From Erysipelothrix anatis (GTDB lineage: Bacteria; Bacillota_I; Bacilli_A; Erysipelotrichales; Erysipelotrichaceae), in NCBI RefSeq assembly GCF_009828745.1, contig NZ_WTSX01000014.1, positions 1 through 61,977 on the forward strand: a stretch of 61,977 nt of DNA, in the 5' to 3' direction. Position 1 is the stretch's first letter. Each line of letters opens with the position of its first letter. Below the pieces are notes generated by a model. The model saw nothing but the letters and a program-made list of their open reading frames with translations, did not search any database and was not told the origin of the DNA. Both the position numbers and the translations under genes were made by a program. Positions 1 to 8,303 of this stretch are shown here, piece after piece.

Positions 1-84
1 TGGTCTTTTATTTTTCTATTTAATTGCTTATACTTCATATGGGAGCTCCTTTTAGTCGGGTGGGCTCCTTTTATTATACAAAAA

Positions 85-109
85 CAACCGCACCTTGGTG
101 GTGCGGTTG
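85..109 (-). terminator. Intrinsic terminator of the SseB-like gene
   Basis: A perfect 9-bp stem (86-94 with 100-108) has a 5-nt loop. On the minus strand it is followed by a T-rich stretch (complement of 80-85). It is the second of two hairpins after the minus-strand gene ending at 145. Confidence 0.75.
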
Positions 110-124
110 AGATTTGAATTTAGG

Positions 125-144
125 AAAGTAGCCTCGGCTACTTT
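125..144 (-). terminator. Hairpin abutting the stop codon of the SseB-like gene
   Basis: A 9-bp perfect stem (125-133 with 136-144) directly touches the stop codon at 145-147. The drawn loop is only 2 nt, so the innermost pairs must open. It probably acts with the hairpin at 85-109 as a tandem 3' end, or protects the mRNA end. Confidence 0.5.
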
Positions 145-762
145 TTATTTGGTATAAAATGGTTTCGTAATGTTTGCAATGGCGTGTCCGAGTTCAGAAT
201 TACGCGGATACAAATCTACCGGAAGAGGAGCGTTGATGTCAGCCAAGAGCGTTTCAGCAATCTCTCGTAGCGCAGTCTCTTCCTCAACACCATCGATAAT
301 AACTACGAATTCGCTACGTCTACCGGTTTGGAGGATTCCAAGCGATGCGGCTGTAATATCACCATATGCCTCCAGTCGATCTTTTAATGTAAAGATAACC
401 ATGAGTGCCGTATTATCGGCTGGTTTAATCGAAACCTCCGGATTTTCATCGAAAATAAGTTCAAGCATTGAGTTATCCAGTGAAATTGCTTCATGCATGG
501 GATTAATTACAATTTCATAATTTGGTTTTAACGTGAGGTCACGTAGAAATTGAACGTGAATGGGTGAATCAACTACACCCATTTCTTCTGCATAGCGATC
601 GTTTGAAAAAACAGGAATGATGGTGATGCCATCATCGGTTGCGATGGAGAAATCTTGAATTATATAGATATGAGTATCACGCAATGCAGCTTCGAACGCT
701 GCCTCGGCTTTCTGAGAATAGTCATTAACTAATTGTTGAAGTGCTGTATCAAGTTGTGTCAT
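145..762 (-). CDS. SseB-family protein, 205 aa
   Basis: The product resembles SseB (enhanced serine sensitivity) proteins, a Bacillota family without a firmly assigned biochemical role. An N-terminal helical part (residues 1-30) is followed by an SseB-like core containing IPVFSNDRYAEEM, and a C-terminal SseB-like half with LGILQTGRRSEFVVIIDG. There is no signal peptide or membrane segment, so it should be cytoplasmic. I start at the ATG whose first base is 762, because an AAGGAAG Shine-Dalgarno lies just upstream. The open frame runs on to 906 but has no SD there. The gene is monocistronic, divergent from metK, and ends in two hairpins. The family call is from pattern memory and fairly secure; the function is unknown. 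Confidence 0.7.
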   Translation of the reverse strand: MTQLDTALQQLVNDYSQKAEAAFEAALRDTHIYIIQDFSIATDDGITIIPVFSNDRYAEEMGVVDSPIHVQFLRDLTLKPNYEIVINPMHEAISLDNSMLELIFDENPEVSIKPADNTALMVIFTLKDRLEAYGDITAASLGILQTGRRSEFVVIIDGVEEETALREIAETLLADINAPLPVDLYPRNSELGHAIANITKPFYTK

Positions 763-942
763 AAGTCGTACTTCCTTTTCTATACTATAACACGGATAAA
801 ATAAAGAAACGGAAATATAATTAAAATGGGTAAAAAAGAAATTATAGAAGAATACAGATTTTGGTCTTTGATACATGCACTTGATTGTACTCACTGGAAA
901 CGTCAAAGCGACAATTTGTTTGTGAAATGATTGCTAGTGTAC

Positions 943-971
943 TTGCAATCATCAAAAAGATATCATATAAT
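943..971 (+). promoter_or_regulatory. Sigma-A promoter of metK leader
   Basis: TTGCAA at 943-948 and TATAAT at 966-971 are separated by exactly 17 bp. Predicted transcription starts near 978, right where the SAM-I riboswitch begins. Confidence 0.85.
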
Positions 972-974
972 TGG

Positions 975-1103
975 TTAGCGATTATCAAGAGTTGAGGTAG
1001 AGAGTTAGCTCGTTGACCTCATACCAACCTACACAATGTAAGGTGGTACAGCTAACAACGATGAGCTATCATTATTTAATAATGAGCCTTAGTGTTGTTG
1101 CTA
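975..1103 (+). promoter_or_regulatory. SAM-I (S-box) riboswitch upstream of metK
   Basis: The region carries the S-box landmarks in order. These are ATCAAGAG (984-991), a GAGG...GAGAG...GCTCG...GACCTC block matching the P2 arm, CAACC at about 1025-1029, a P3 hairpin (CCTACA...TGTAAGG), the GGTG segment at 1042-1045, and a closing GAT at about 1060-1062. It is preceded by a good promoter, followed by an intrinsic terminator, and sits before the SAM synthetase gene. When SAM is abundant the aptamer folds and lets the terminator at 1050-1115 form. The aptamer boundaries are approximate because I folded it by eye. Confidence 0.85.
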
Positions 1104-1115
1104 GGACTTTTTTTT
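1050..1115 (+). terminator. Riboswitch expression-platform terminator
   Basis: A long hairpin pairs AGC/AACAAC (1050-1059, with a bulged T) with GTTGTTGCT (1094-1102), continued inward by CATTATT/AATAATG. An 8-T run lies at 1108-1115. The 5' arm overlaps the end of the SAM-I aptamer, as expected for transcription attenuation of metK. Confidence 0.85.
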
Positions 1116-1145
1116 ATGTCGTTAGAAAAAGAGGCTAGTATTAGA

Positions 1146-2240
1146 ATGGAATACGTATATTTTACATCAGAAAGTGTGACAGATGGTCACCCTGATAAAA
1201 TCTGTGATCAAATCGCAGATGCAATTTTAGATGCAGCATTGAAAGAAGATGCGAACTCAAAAATGGCAGTTGAGGCTACCATTAAAGATGATTTTATTCT
1301 TGTTTATGGTGAGGCAAATACACAAGCAACAGTAGATTATGCTGCAATTGCGAAGCAAGTTCTCGCTGATATCGGGTACAAAGAAACCTACGATGTCTTA
1401 GTGAAAGTTAACAAGCAGTCATCACAAATCAATCATGCGGTTGTGAGTGATGAAAGTGTTGGCGCTGGTGACCAAGGGATTATGTTTGGATATGCAACGA
1501 ATGAAACTGAAAGCTATATGCCACTACCAATTGCTTTGGCACATGCGCTATCCCAACGTCTTAGTGAGGCTAAAGCAACGATTGATTGGTTATTACCTGA
1601 TGGAAAAACACAAGTTACCGTTGCGTACGATGGCAACAAGCCAGTGTATGTCCATACTGTCTTAGTCAGTGCGTCGCACCAAGCTGGTATACCATTGGAA
1701 ACAATTCAAGAAACAATCATGAATGATGTTATCTTACCAACAATCGATGCTCACTGGATTACAGATGAAACGCGTTTTATTATCAATCCAAGTGGCGAGT
1801 TCAGTATTGCCGGACCATTTAGTGATTCAGGCACGACAGGCCGTAAAATTGTTGTTGATACATACGGTGGTGTTGGTCGCATTGGCGGTGGATGCTTTAG
1901 TTCAAAAGACCCATCAAAAGTTGACCGTTCGGCTGCATATTTCTCCCGTTATGTTGCGAAGTCGGTGGTAGCTGCTGGATTAGCAGACAAAATTGAAATT
2001 CAGTTAAGTTATGCAATTGGCTTATCCGATCCATTGTCAATTCATATTGATACATTTGGCACCGCGAAACGTCCAGAAGCAGAAATTTTGGAAATCATTA
2101 ACGCTAACTTTGATTTCAAAGTTGGAAATATTATTAAAGAACTTGATTTGTTACGTCCAATTTACCGCGAAAGTGCAAACTTTGGCCATTTTGGTCGTGA
2201 TGGTTTCCCATGGGAAGCAATTAAACCATTAAAATTCTAA
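1146..2240 (+). CDS. metK: S-adenosylmethionine synthetase
   Basis: This enzyme makes S-adenosylmethionine from methionine and ATP. The product has 364 residues, slightly shorter than the usual 385-400. Family motifs are visible: the opening TSESVTDGHPDKICDQIADAILD, VGAGDQGIMFGYA, GRKIVVDTYGG, and GGGCFSSKDPSKVDRSAAY near the phosphate-binding loop. The usual CE...GGE segment is altered here to VEATIKDDFILVYGEA. I chose the ATG at 1146 because a GAGG lies 11 nt upstream (1131-1134) and MEYVYFTSES is the family start. An upstream in-frame ATG at 1116 lies within the terminator tail of the leader. The gene is single and controlled by the SAM-I riboswitch before it. Confidence 0.97.
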   Translation: MEYVYFTSESVTDGHPDKICDQIADAILDAALKEDANSKMAVEATIKDDFILVYGEANTQATVDYAAIAKQVLADIGYKETYDVLVKVNKQSSQINHAVVSDESVGAGDQGIMFGYATNETESYMPLPIALAHALSQRLSEAKATIDWLLPDGKTQVTVAYDGNKPVYVHTVLVSASHQAGIPLETIQETIMNDVILPTIDAHWITDETRFIINPSGEFSIAGPFSDSGTTGRKIVVDTYGGVGRIGGGCFSSKDPSKVDRSAAYFSRYVAKSVVAAGLADKIEIQLSYAIGLSDPLSIHIDTFGTAKRPEAEILEIINANFDFKVGNIIKELDLLRPIYRESANFGHFGRDGFPWEAIKPLKF

Positions 2241-2244
2241 AATA

Positions 2245-2306
2245 AAAAACGAATCTGGAACGCTCCGTCAATCATAAGTTGAGGAACATGTTCTGGATTC
2301 GTTTTT
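2245..2306. terminator. Bidirectional terminator between metK and tmcAL
   Basis: About 16 bp of stem (AAAACGAATC with GATTCGTTTT, extended by G-T-containing pairs) has a long loop, with A-rich and T-rich flanks. It serves the convergent metK and tmcAL genes. Confidence 0.8.
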
Positions 2307-2311
2307 GTATC

Positions 2312-3370
2312 TTATTCAGTCCGTATTAAACCAGACTTTTCCATTTGTATCAACCAATCTCGATAGTCTTTAGGATATGGCATACTGTATGCAAGTGTCG
2401 CACGCATTTCTAAATTATTGTCGTCATAATACTTATAGGCCGTTACAGCATTAGTTGCTTCCCGTTGAGCTTTCAAATACGCTTGCCCAGCTTTCGTCAT
2501 ACCAAGAATGCGGGTATTTGATGGCAAAATCACATCGGAACGTTTAATGCCAAGTAAAATCATCATTAAAGTACGTTGGATGCGAGATCGTGTGTAGCGT
2601 TTTGAGACGCAAGCTTCAATAAGTTCCGTGATGGGAAGGTGAACATTTTTCTTTAAGAGATTTTCGATGCCTTCGTCGACAAGATGAATCGATTGTAACC
2701 ACGATGTATCGTTTTGAAGTATGATTGCGCGTATTTGTAAATCATAGGCTTCAAGGCGATGCAATGTGCTGTGATCAAGATCTAAAGGGGTCGTGTGTGA
2801 AACTGGTTTGTGACCATAGTGATTACGAATTGCGGTTGCGGAGGCGATGTCCGAGTCAATGTCTGTTCCATGATAATTGTTTGTGCGTTGGATTGTACGT
2901 GTAGCGATGCCAAGCATTTCAGCGACACGAATGTATTGAAAACCAAGAATATCATTAGCATTGCGAGAGGTTCCCATTTGTCGAGCATAGCTTTGACCTA
3001 CGTCTGGATCATAATGAAATTGTGATTTGATATGCTCTATATTATTGGATTCCGAGCCGAAGACAATGGTGTCAGCGCCCATACGATGTAAAAGTGTCAC
3101 AGCCGCTTCTGCAAAAAAGTCAGCGCTTTGTAAAACGAATGGTGTGGGAAGTTCAATCACGATATCAACACCATGATTTAATGCTGCTTCAGTGCGTTCC
3201 CATTTATTAATAAATGCGGGTTCTCCACGCTGGACAAAATTGCCTGACATGACCGCAATTAAAACATCACAATTTGTGATTTCGCGGGCCTTCTTGATAT
3301 GATAAATGTGGCCATTATGAAGTGGGTTATATTCCACGACAATGCCTGTTACACTGTATTTTTTTGTCAT
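2312..3370 (-). CDS. tmcAL: tRNA(Met) cytidine acetate ligase
   Basis: TmcAL (YlbM family) acetylates the wobble cytidine-34 of elongator tRNA-Met using acetate and ATP. The 352-residue product opens with GIVVEYNPLHNGHIYHI, which holds the HxGH nucleotidyltransferase signature, followed by MSGNFVQRGEPAF and IELPTPFVLQSADFFAE, all typical of this family. It is about 40-50 residues shorter than the Bacillus protein, mainly toward the C-terminus. The gene stands alone, convergent with metK and divergent from trmB with a 95-bp gap. The cytoplasmic tRNA-modification role is established for the family and assigned here by motif. Confidence 0.93.
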   Translation of the reverse strand: MTKKYSVTGIVVEYNPLHNGHIYHIKKAREITNCDVLIAVMSGNFVQRGEPAFINKWERTEAALNHGVDIVIELPTPFVLQSADFFAEAAVTLLHRMGADTIVFGSESNNIEHIKSQFHYDPDVGQSYARQMGTSRNANDILGFQYIRVAEMLGIATRTIQRTNNYHGTDIDSDIASATAIRNHYGHKPVSHTTPLDLDHSTLHRLEAYDLQIRAIILQNDTSWLQSIHLVDEGIENLLKKNVHLPITELIEACVSKRYTRSRIQRTLMMILLGIKRSDVILPSNTRILGMTKAGQAYLKAQREATNAVTAYKYYDDNNLEMRATLAYSMPYPKDYRDWLIQMEKSGLIRTE

Positions 3371-3465
3371 AATTGTATTTTATCACATAATGATGAAAAT
3401 AATGTAAAAAATACGATATTCATAATGTAAGCATGATACAATAGGAACATAAAGAGGTATAAGAC

Positions 3466-4107
3466 ATGAGATTACGTAAAAAAGACTGGAGTTCGGAGGT
3501 TTTCGAACAATTTTCTGATTATTTAATAAGCGATTTTGAAGCCATTAAAGGCAACTGGAAAGAAACCCTAAAGACCGATAAACTCCATGTGGAAATTGGT
3601 GCAGGAAAAGGGGATTATTGGCATCAAATGTCAGCCCTATACCCTGAACGCGGGATAGTAGCAATGGAGCGCGATTTTACAGCAAGTTCTATCGCACTCA
3701 AAAAGTTAGAAAGCAACTCGGGTGAACGAAAACGTTTCATCTATGGTGATGCCGAAAAACTCTCGGAGATGTTTGGACCGAAAGAGGTTGATGTGGTTCA
3801 TTTAAACTTCAGTGATCCTTGGAAAAAGAATCGACATGAAAAACGCCGTTTAACCTACAAGACAAAATTAGATGATTACTATGACGTACTCACTGATACA
3901 GGAGAAATTTGGATGAAAACAGATAATGTTGGACTCTTCAATTATTCCTTGGTAAGCGTTGGCAGTCACAAATTTGAATTAGTAGATGTCCACGTTGATT
4001 TCCGAACAACTGATGATAACGATCCTTTCACGGAATATGAACACAAGTTCCATGAAATGGGGCAACCAATATTTAGAGCAATTTGGAGGAAAAAAGATGT
4101 TAAGTAA
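3466..4107 (+). CDS. trmB: tRNA (guanine-N7-)-methyltransferase
   Basis: TrmB methylates G46 in the variable loop of tRNAs with SAM. The 213-residue protein has an N-terminal arm (MRLRKKDWSS), the SAM-binding HVEIGAGKGDY motif near residue 42, and the family signature LNFSDPWKKNRHEKRRL. The ATG at 3466 has AAAGAGG upstream. It is the first gene of a long rightward operon running through ccpA, and it overlaps the next gene by 11 nt. Confidence 0.95.
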   Translation: MRLRKKDWSSEVFEQFSDYLISDFEAIKGNWKETLKTDKLHVEIGAGKGDYWHQMSALYPERGIVAMERDFTASSIALKKLESNSGERKRFIYGDAEKLSEMFGPKEVDVVHLNFSDPWKKNRHEKRRLTYKTKLDDYYDVLTDTGEIWMKTDNVGLFNYSLVSVGSHKFELVDVHVDFRTTDDNDPFTEYEHKFHEMGQPIFRAIWRKKDVK

Positions 4108-5164
4108 ACAACAATTACAATGGTTCGAAACATTGACACAATTAGATGGTGTCAGTGGACATGAACATCAAGTTGCTGCATACTTGCGCAAAGAATATGA
4201 AAAGCTTGGTGTTGATGAGATTATCCAGGATAATCTTGGAAGTATTATGGCAGTACGTAAAAGTAAGAATCCCAATGCCAAACGTGTCATGGTTTTAGGA
4301 CATATGGATGAAGTTGGATTTCTTGTCAAAGAAGTTACAAAAACAGGTGTTTTAAAGATTCATCCGGTTGGTGGATGGTTTAATCAGACGTTACTAGCAC
4401 ACCGTGTTCGCGTTACAACGCGTAAAGGTGATATCTATCCTGGAACAATCGGTAGCATTCCACCACATATGTTGAGTCCTGAAGATCGTGCAAAACCTAT
4501 CGATATTCCACAAATGCTTGTGGATGTGGGGGCAACGGATGCTGACGATATCAAAAACATGGGAATTCAACCTGGAGACATGATTGTTGTTGATGGTGGA
4601 TTTGAGATTCTCAATGGTGGGAAACGTCTTCTTGCCAAAGCATTTGATAACCGTTATGGCTGTGTCATGGGACTTGATTTACTGGATGCACTCAAAGACC
4701 AAGAATTAGATTATGATCTCTATGTTGGTGCAAGTGTTCAAGAAGAAGTCGGACTTCGCGGTGCCCAGACGATTACACAACTTATTAAGCCAGATCTTGC
4801 AATTATTCTTGATTGCTCACCAGCAATCGATACAATGGATTCAGAAGCACTTGGAAAACTAGGAGCTGGAATTCTCTTACGAATGGCAGATGGTAGCATG
4901 ATTGCAACCAAGGATCTAATTTACAAACTACAAGACATTTGTGTTGAACATGATATTAAACATCAATTCTACTATTCTCCAGGTGGAACTGATGCAGGAA
5001 TCGTCCACAAATCCAATGAAGGAATCAAAACAATTACATGTTGTGTGGTTGCTCGCAATATACATACGTCAGGAAGTATTCTTGATACGGATGACTATAC
5101 TGCAGCAAAAGAAGCAATTGTTCGATTCATGGATAGCAATGTTTGGAGTGATGTGATTGTTTAA
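4097..5164 (+). CDS. M42-family aminopeptidase (YtoP/PepA-like)
   Basis: This is a cytoplasmic dinuclear metallopeptidase of 355 residues that would trim N-terminal residues from peptides. Family landmarks are GHMDEVGF (first metal ligands), the KAFDNRYGC segment, EEVGLRGAQ (catalytic and metal-binding glutamates), DCSPA, GGTDAG and RNIHTS. The ATG at 4097 is chosen because GGAGGA lies at 4085-4090. Longer in-frame starts would lie inside trmB. An M42 peptidase upstream of murC is also found in Bacillus (ytoP). Substrate preference (glutamyl- or general aminopeptidase) cannot be told from sequence alone. Confidence 0.9.
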   Translation: MLSKQQLQWFETLTQLDGVSGHEHQVAAYLRKEYEKLGVDEIIQDNLGSIMAVRKSKNPNAKRVMVLGHMDEVGFLVKEVTKTGVLKIHPVGGWFNQTLLAHRVRVTTRKGDIYPGTIGSIPPHMLSPEDRAKPIDIPQMLVDVGATDADDIKNMGIQPGDMIVVDGGFEILNGGKRLLAKAFDNRYGCVMGLDLLDALKDQELDYDLYVGASVQEEVGLRGAQTITQLIKPDLAIILDCSPAIDTMDSEALGKLGAGILLRMADGSMIATKDLIYKLQDICVEHDIKHQFYYSPGGTDAGIVHKSNEGIKTITCCVVARNIHTSGSILDTDDYTAAKEAIVRFMDSNVWSDVIV

Positions 5165-5849
5165 ACGAATCATCGCGAGTGCCCTAGTGTTAGTTATTCT
5201 TGCTGGGTGTAGTTCGCCAAAACCTTATGAGGCGGTTGTACAGGATGCCTTATCCAGACCTCTTGTTCAATCACCAAATAAAAACAAGCAGTATCTGAAG
5301 TATTATGTCTTACCAGATACTGGCGTCAAAGAAACCACACAACTCTCAACCATGATGACTGTGATGTCAGAGCCCGTCATGATGACTTTAGATGTATCAG
5401 AGATTATCGGGCGTAAGTACTATGATTCAGCAGTTCTCGAAACGAAATTGAATGCAGATACCGTTGAGTATACCCAATCAGGGACCTATTTAGACCGTAA
5501 TGATGTTGAACGTCAGTTTATCTTTACAGTCTTACCAAGCGGTAACAAAAAGACAATAATCTTAGAAAATGGTATCGTGACCCTAGTCGGAATCGTATCA
5601 CCATCAAATCTAGCTTATGTAGCCGATTCTATGTTTGTAACAATGCGAAGCACGGAAGTGAATGAAGACGAAGTTGTTGCATACTACTCAAACAAAGAAA
5701 TCATTGACTATAAAGCCGTTCATGAAAATTTCTTTGATCACAAAGTACCTGAGGAAGGAAGCTTGATTGAAATCTACAATCAACTTCACCCAGATAATCC
5801 GATCGAAGTTCCAAAGACTGAACAACCAGCGGAAACGCCAAAAGAGTAG
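5157..5849 (+). CDS. Lipoprotein of unknown function
   Basis: The 230-residue product begins MFKRIIASALVLVILAGCSS, a typical lipoprotein signal with a LAGC lipobox. It should be lipid-anchored on the outer membrane face after cleavage before Cys18. The rest is a soluble mixed alpha/beta region ending in a proline/glutamate-rich tail. The start is TTG at 5157, overlapping the preceding peptidase gene by 8 nt, with GGAG at 5145-5148. No ATG is available nearby. I do not recognise the family. Its place in an operon with murC suggests an envelope role, which is inference only. Confidence 0.75.
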   Translation: MFKRIIASALVLVILAGCSSPKPYEAVVQDALSRPLVQSPNKNKQYLKYYVLPDTGVKETTQLSTMMTVMSEPVMMTLDVSEIIGRKYYDSAVLETKLNADTVEYTQSGTYLDRNDVERQFIFTVLPSGNKKTIILENGIVTLVGIVSPSNLAYVADSMFVTMRSTEVNEDEVVAYYSNKEIIDYKAVHENFFDHKVPEEGSLIEIYNQLHPDNPIEVPKTEQPAETPKE

Positions 5850-5864
5850 GGGGAACGATTAAAA

Positions 5865-6500
5865 ATGTTTAAAAAACTAACATCACTTCTCTTCAAAGAA
5901 GAGGAAATTGTGATTGAGGAAGAAATTGAAAAGCATGATAAAAAAGAAGAGGAATCACTTGTTATTCCAAATCTAAAGCCAATGGTCGCAAAACCAAAGG
6001 AAACGAAAGTAGAGCCTGCTTCCGTAGTCTCAACACCTGCGCCGACATTTAAAGACTCACAAAAAGAAGAAATTCACAACAGTGCAGAGTCTACTCAAGA
6101 AACACGTAAATCGATGATGATTGATGTGGATATTGATACGCATCCTGAAGTGAAAGAATCCAAAGTAAAAACAGAGGAAAAAACTTCTGCACGTCGTGAG
6201 GTAAAATATCAACGTAAGGAAATTATCAGTCCAATTTTTGGTGGTTCTGATAATGGTGCGGAACCACTTTCGAATGCAAAACCACACTATCAAGATGCAA
6301 AATCACGTGCACCTAAAACAAGTGTGATTAGTCCAATGTTTGGACAAATTGAAGTAACAGAACCTGTACATGAACAAATCTCAGAAGATGTCATGGATAT
6401 GGATGTCACTGAATTGTTAGCACCAGAGCGTACAGAGGAAGAAGTCCAAGTATCACTCTATGACTATCTTGAGGAGCTTGATAAGCATGAATCAAAATAA
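5865..6500 (+). CDS. Disordered acidic protein with paired ISPxFG motifs
   Basis: The 211-residue product is rich in Glu, Lys, Pro and Ser and looks largely disordered. A short N-terminal helix (FKKLTSLLFKEEE) precedes a long charged linker. The hexapeptide motif occurs twice, as ISPIFG (about residue 121) and ISPMFG (about residue 155). A conserved-looking end, VSLYDYLEELDKH, follows. There is no signal peptide or membrane span. It overlaps the start of murC by 14 nt. In Bacillus the gene in this neighbourhood is sftA, a division-site DNA translocase. As far as I recall, SftA N-terminal regions carry a similar SP(I/V)(Y/F)G motif. A truncated or stand-alone division-site adaptor is therefore possible but unproven. 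Confidence 0.7.
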   Translation: MFKKLTSLLFKEEEIVIEEEIEKHDKKEEESLVIPNLKPMVAKPKETKVEPASVVSTPAPTFKDSQKEEIHNSAESTQETRKSMMIDVDIDTHPEVKESKVKTEEKTSARREVKYQRKEIISPIFGGSDNGAEPLSNAKPHYQDAKSRAPKTSVISPMFGQIEVTEPVHEQISEDVMDMDVTELLAPERTEEEVQVSLYDYLEELDKHESK

Positions 6501-7812
6501 ATTATTTTTTGTTGGAATTAAAGGGACTGGGATGGCATCGTTAGCCAAAATCATGCGTAATCTCGATTATGATGTAGCAGGTTCAGACATTTCACGTCAT
6601 TTCTTTACCGAAGATTCACTTCGCGCATTGGAAATCCCAATTTTGGACTTTGATGCTAACAATATTAAAGATGGTATGACTGTTATTGTTGGGAATGCGT
6701 TTGGTGATGACCACGAAGAAGTGGTTGCTGCACAGTCAAACGATACAGTTACCGTTTATCGTTATCACGATTATCTCGGTGATTTGGTCTCGAAGTTTCG
6801 AACTGTTACTGTCAGTGGATCACACGGGAAAACAACGACGACAACACTGTTAAAGGATATGCTTGATTATTCAAAAAATACTGGCTATCTAATTGGTGAT
6901 GGACGTGGTGATTTATCAAACCAAGATGATTACTTTGCGGTTGAGGCCTGTGAGTTCCGTCGTCATTTCTTAGCGTATCGTCCAAAGGTAGCAATCATGA
7001 CCAATTTTGAAATTGATCATGTAGACTATTTTAAATCTGAAAAAGATTACCTATCGGCGTATGAAGAATTTGCTGAAAACGTCGAAGAGCTTATTATTGT
7101 ATGGGGTGATGATCCACATTATCGCGATTTAGATTTCAAAGATAAGACTGTATGGACCTATGGATTCTCAGATTCTAATAACCTTCAAGCCCGAAATATA
7201 GAACGAACCACAACACATAGCATTTTCGATGTCTATCATAATGATACATTCGTAAAGCGTTTTGATTTACCACTTGTGGGCGATCATATGATTCTTAATG
7301 CGCTAGCAGTAATTGGTGTAGGTCTTTATGAAGGAATTGCTGTTGATGCCATTGAAAAGGGAATTCAGAATTTTAAAGGCGCAAAACGCCGATTTGTAAT
7401 TGAAGAAGGCAAAGAAAATATTTATATCGATGATTATGCGCACCACCCAACTGAAATTAAAGTTACGTTGGAAGCTGCACATACGCGTTATCCAGACCGT
7501 CGCTTGGTTGCGATTTTCAAACCACACCGAACAGGTCGCGTTTATTACTTTGCTGATGCATTTGCCGATGCGCTTAATTTAGCGGATCATGTTGCGCTGA
7601 TGCCATTTACAAGTATTGATGACCAAGAAGAAGGTATCGATATTGATATAACATACCTTCAAGATCGTATCAAAGGAAGCATCGTTGTTGATGAAGGATC
7701 AGAAGAATCGTTAGATCAACTTCAGAAATACGGTCCTGCTGTTTATGTATTTATGAGCAGCAAAGATATTTATGATTTCAAAGATGCGTTGAAACGTCGT
7801 TTCAATGATTGA
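6487..7812 (+). CDS. murC: UDP-N-acetylmuramate–L-alanine ligase
   Basis: MurC adds the first L-alanine to UDP-MurNAc in the cytoplasmic branch of peptidoglycan synthesis. The 441-residue product has the N-terminal Rossmann motif GIKGTGMASLA, the ATP loop VSGSHGKTTTTT, NFEIDHVDYF, and the ligase signature DDYAHHPTEI. The start at 6487 (MNQNKLFF) has GAGGAG about 8 nt upstream. A longer frame to 6460 lacks an SD. The short hydrophilic insert around residues 115-165 is within family variation. Confidence 0.95.
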   Translation: MNQNKLFFVGIKGTGMASLAKIMRNLDYDVAGSDISRHFFTEDSLRALEIPILDFDANNIKDGMTVIVGNAFGDDHEEVVAAQSNDTVTVYRYHDYLGDLVSKFRTVTVSGSHGKTTTTTLLKDMLDYSKNTGYLIGDGRGDLSNQDDYFAVEACEFRRHFLAYRPKVAIMTNFEIDHVDYFKSEKDYLSAYEEFAENVEELIIVWGDDPHYRDLDFKDKTVWTYGFSDSNNLQARNIERTTTHSIFDVYHNDTFVKRFDLPLVGDHMILNALAVIGVGLYEGIAVDAIEKGIQNFKGAKRRFVIEEGKENIYIDDYAHHPTEIKVTLEAAHTRYPDRRLVAIFKPHRTGRVYYFADAFADALNLADHVALMPFTSIDDQEEGIDIDITYLQDRIKGSIVVDEGSEESLDQLQKYGPAVYVFMSSKDIYDFKDALKRRFND

Positions 7813-7859
7813 AACATTTTTCATAAAGACGTATAATAATAACTATAAGAGGTGAAAAG

Positions 7860-8303
7860 ATGGATAAATTACTATTGAGTTTACACGACGTATCACTTGT
7901 ACTATTACCAACAATTGGAGTGGTTTGCTTAGTCTTGCTTGCGATGATTCTTTATCGAATCTATAAAATCGTACAAGAACTTCCAAAGACAGTCACAAAA
8001 ATCGATGGGGTAATAGATGCTACACAAAGATCAGTAGACAAATTGGATGCACCACTTACTACCTTAAACAACGTTTCGAATACAGTAGACCTTGTAAATG
8101 ATTCTGCTGTAGGATTTGCAAGTAAGGCAGTTAATATGTCAATCAAGCATTCCGATGCAATCGTTGAATGGTTCCGAAACAACCAGCAACAACGAACCCA
8201 TCGAAAAGAAGAAAAAGAAGTACGAAAAGAAGCACGTGAACATGCAGAAGCAGAAGCCCGAAAAGCTGAAGAGAAAGTAGAGGATTTTGGAATTTATGAC
8301 TAA
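7860..8303 (+). CDS. DUF948 (YtxG-like) membrane-anchored coiled-coil protein
   Basis: The 147-residue product has one N-terminal transmembrane helix (about residues 13-36). A DUF948 region follows with repeated hydrophobic heptads (ELPKTVTKIDGVIDATQRSVDKL) and a Glu/Lys/Arg-rich helical C-terminus, probably facing the cytoplasm. The order murC–DUF948–helical protein–ccpA mirrors Bacillus murC–ytxG–ytxH–ytxJ–aroA–ccpA, which supports the assignment. It is a general-stress-type protein of unknown biochemistry. It overlaps the next gene by 8 nt. Confidence 0.8.
   Translation: MDKLLLSLHDVSLVLLPTIGVVCLVLLAMILYRIYKIVQELPKTVTKIDGVIDATQRSVDKLDAPLTTLNNVSNTVDLVNDSAVGFASKAVNMSIKHSDAIVEWFRNNQQQRTHRKEEKEVRKEAREHAEAEARKAEEKVEDFGIYD

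Noticed and set aside
826-930. A 34-codon frame (MGKKEIIEEYRF...) upstream of metK
   Set aside because: Weak SD, no conserved look, and its end lies just before the metK promoter. I treat it as chance.
1041-1052. AGGTGGTACAGC resembles a T-box antiterminator sequence
   Set aside because: The rest of the leader matches the SAM-I aptamer in order, with no T-box stem I or specifier loop, and the gene is metK rather than a synthetase.
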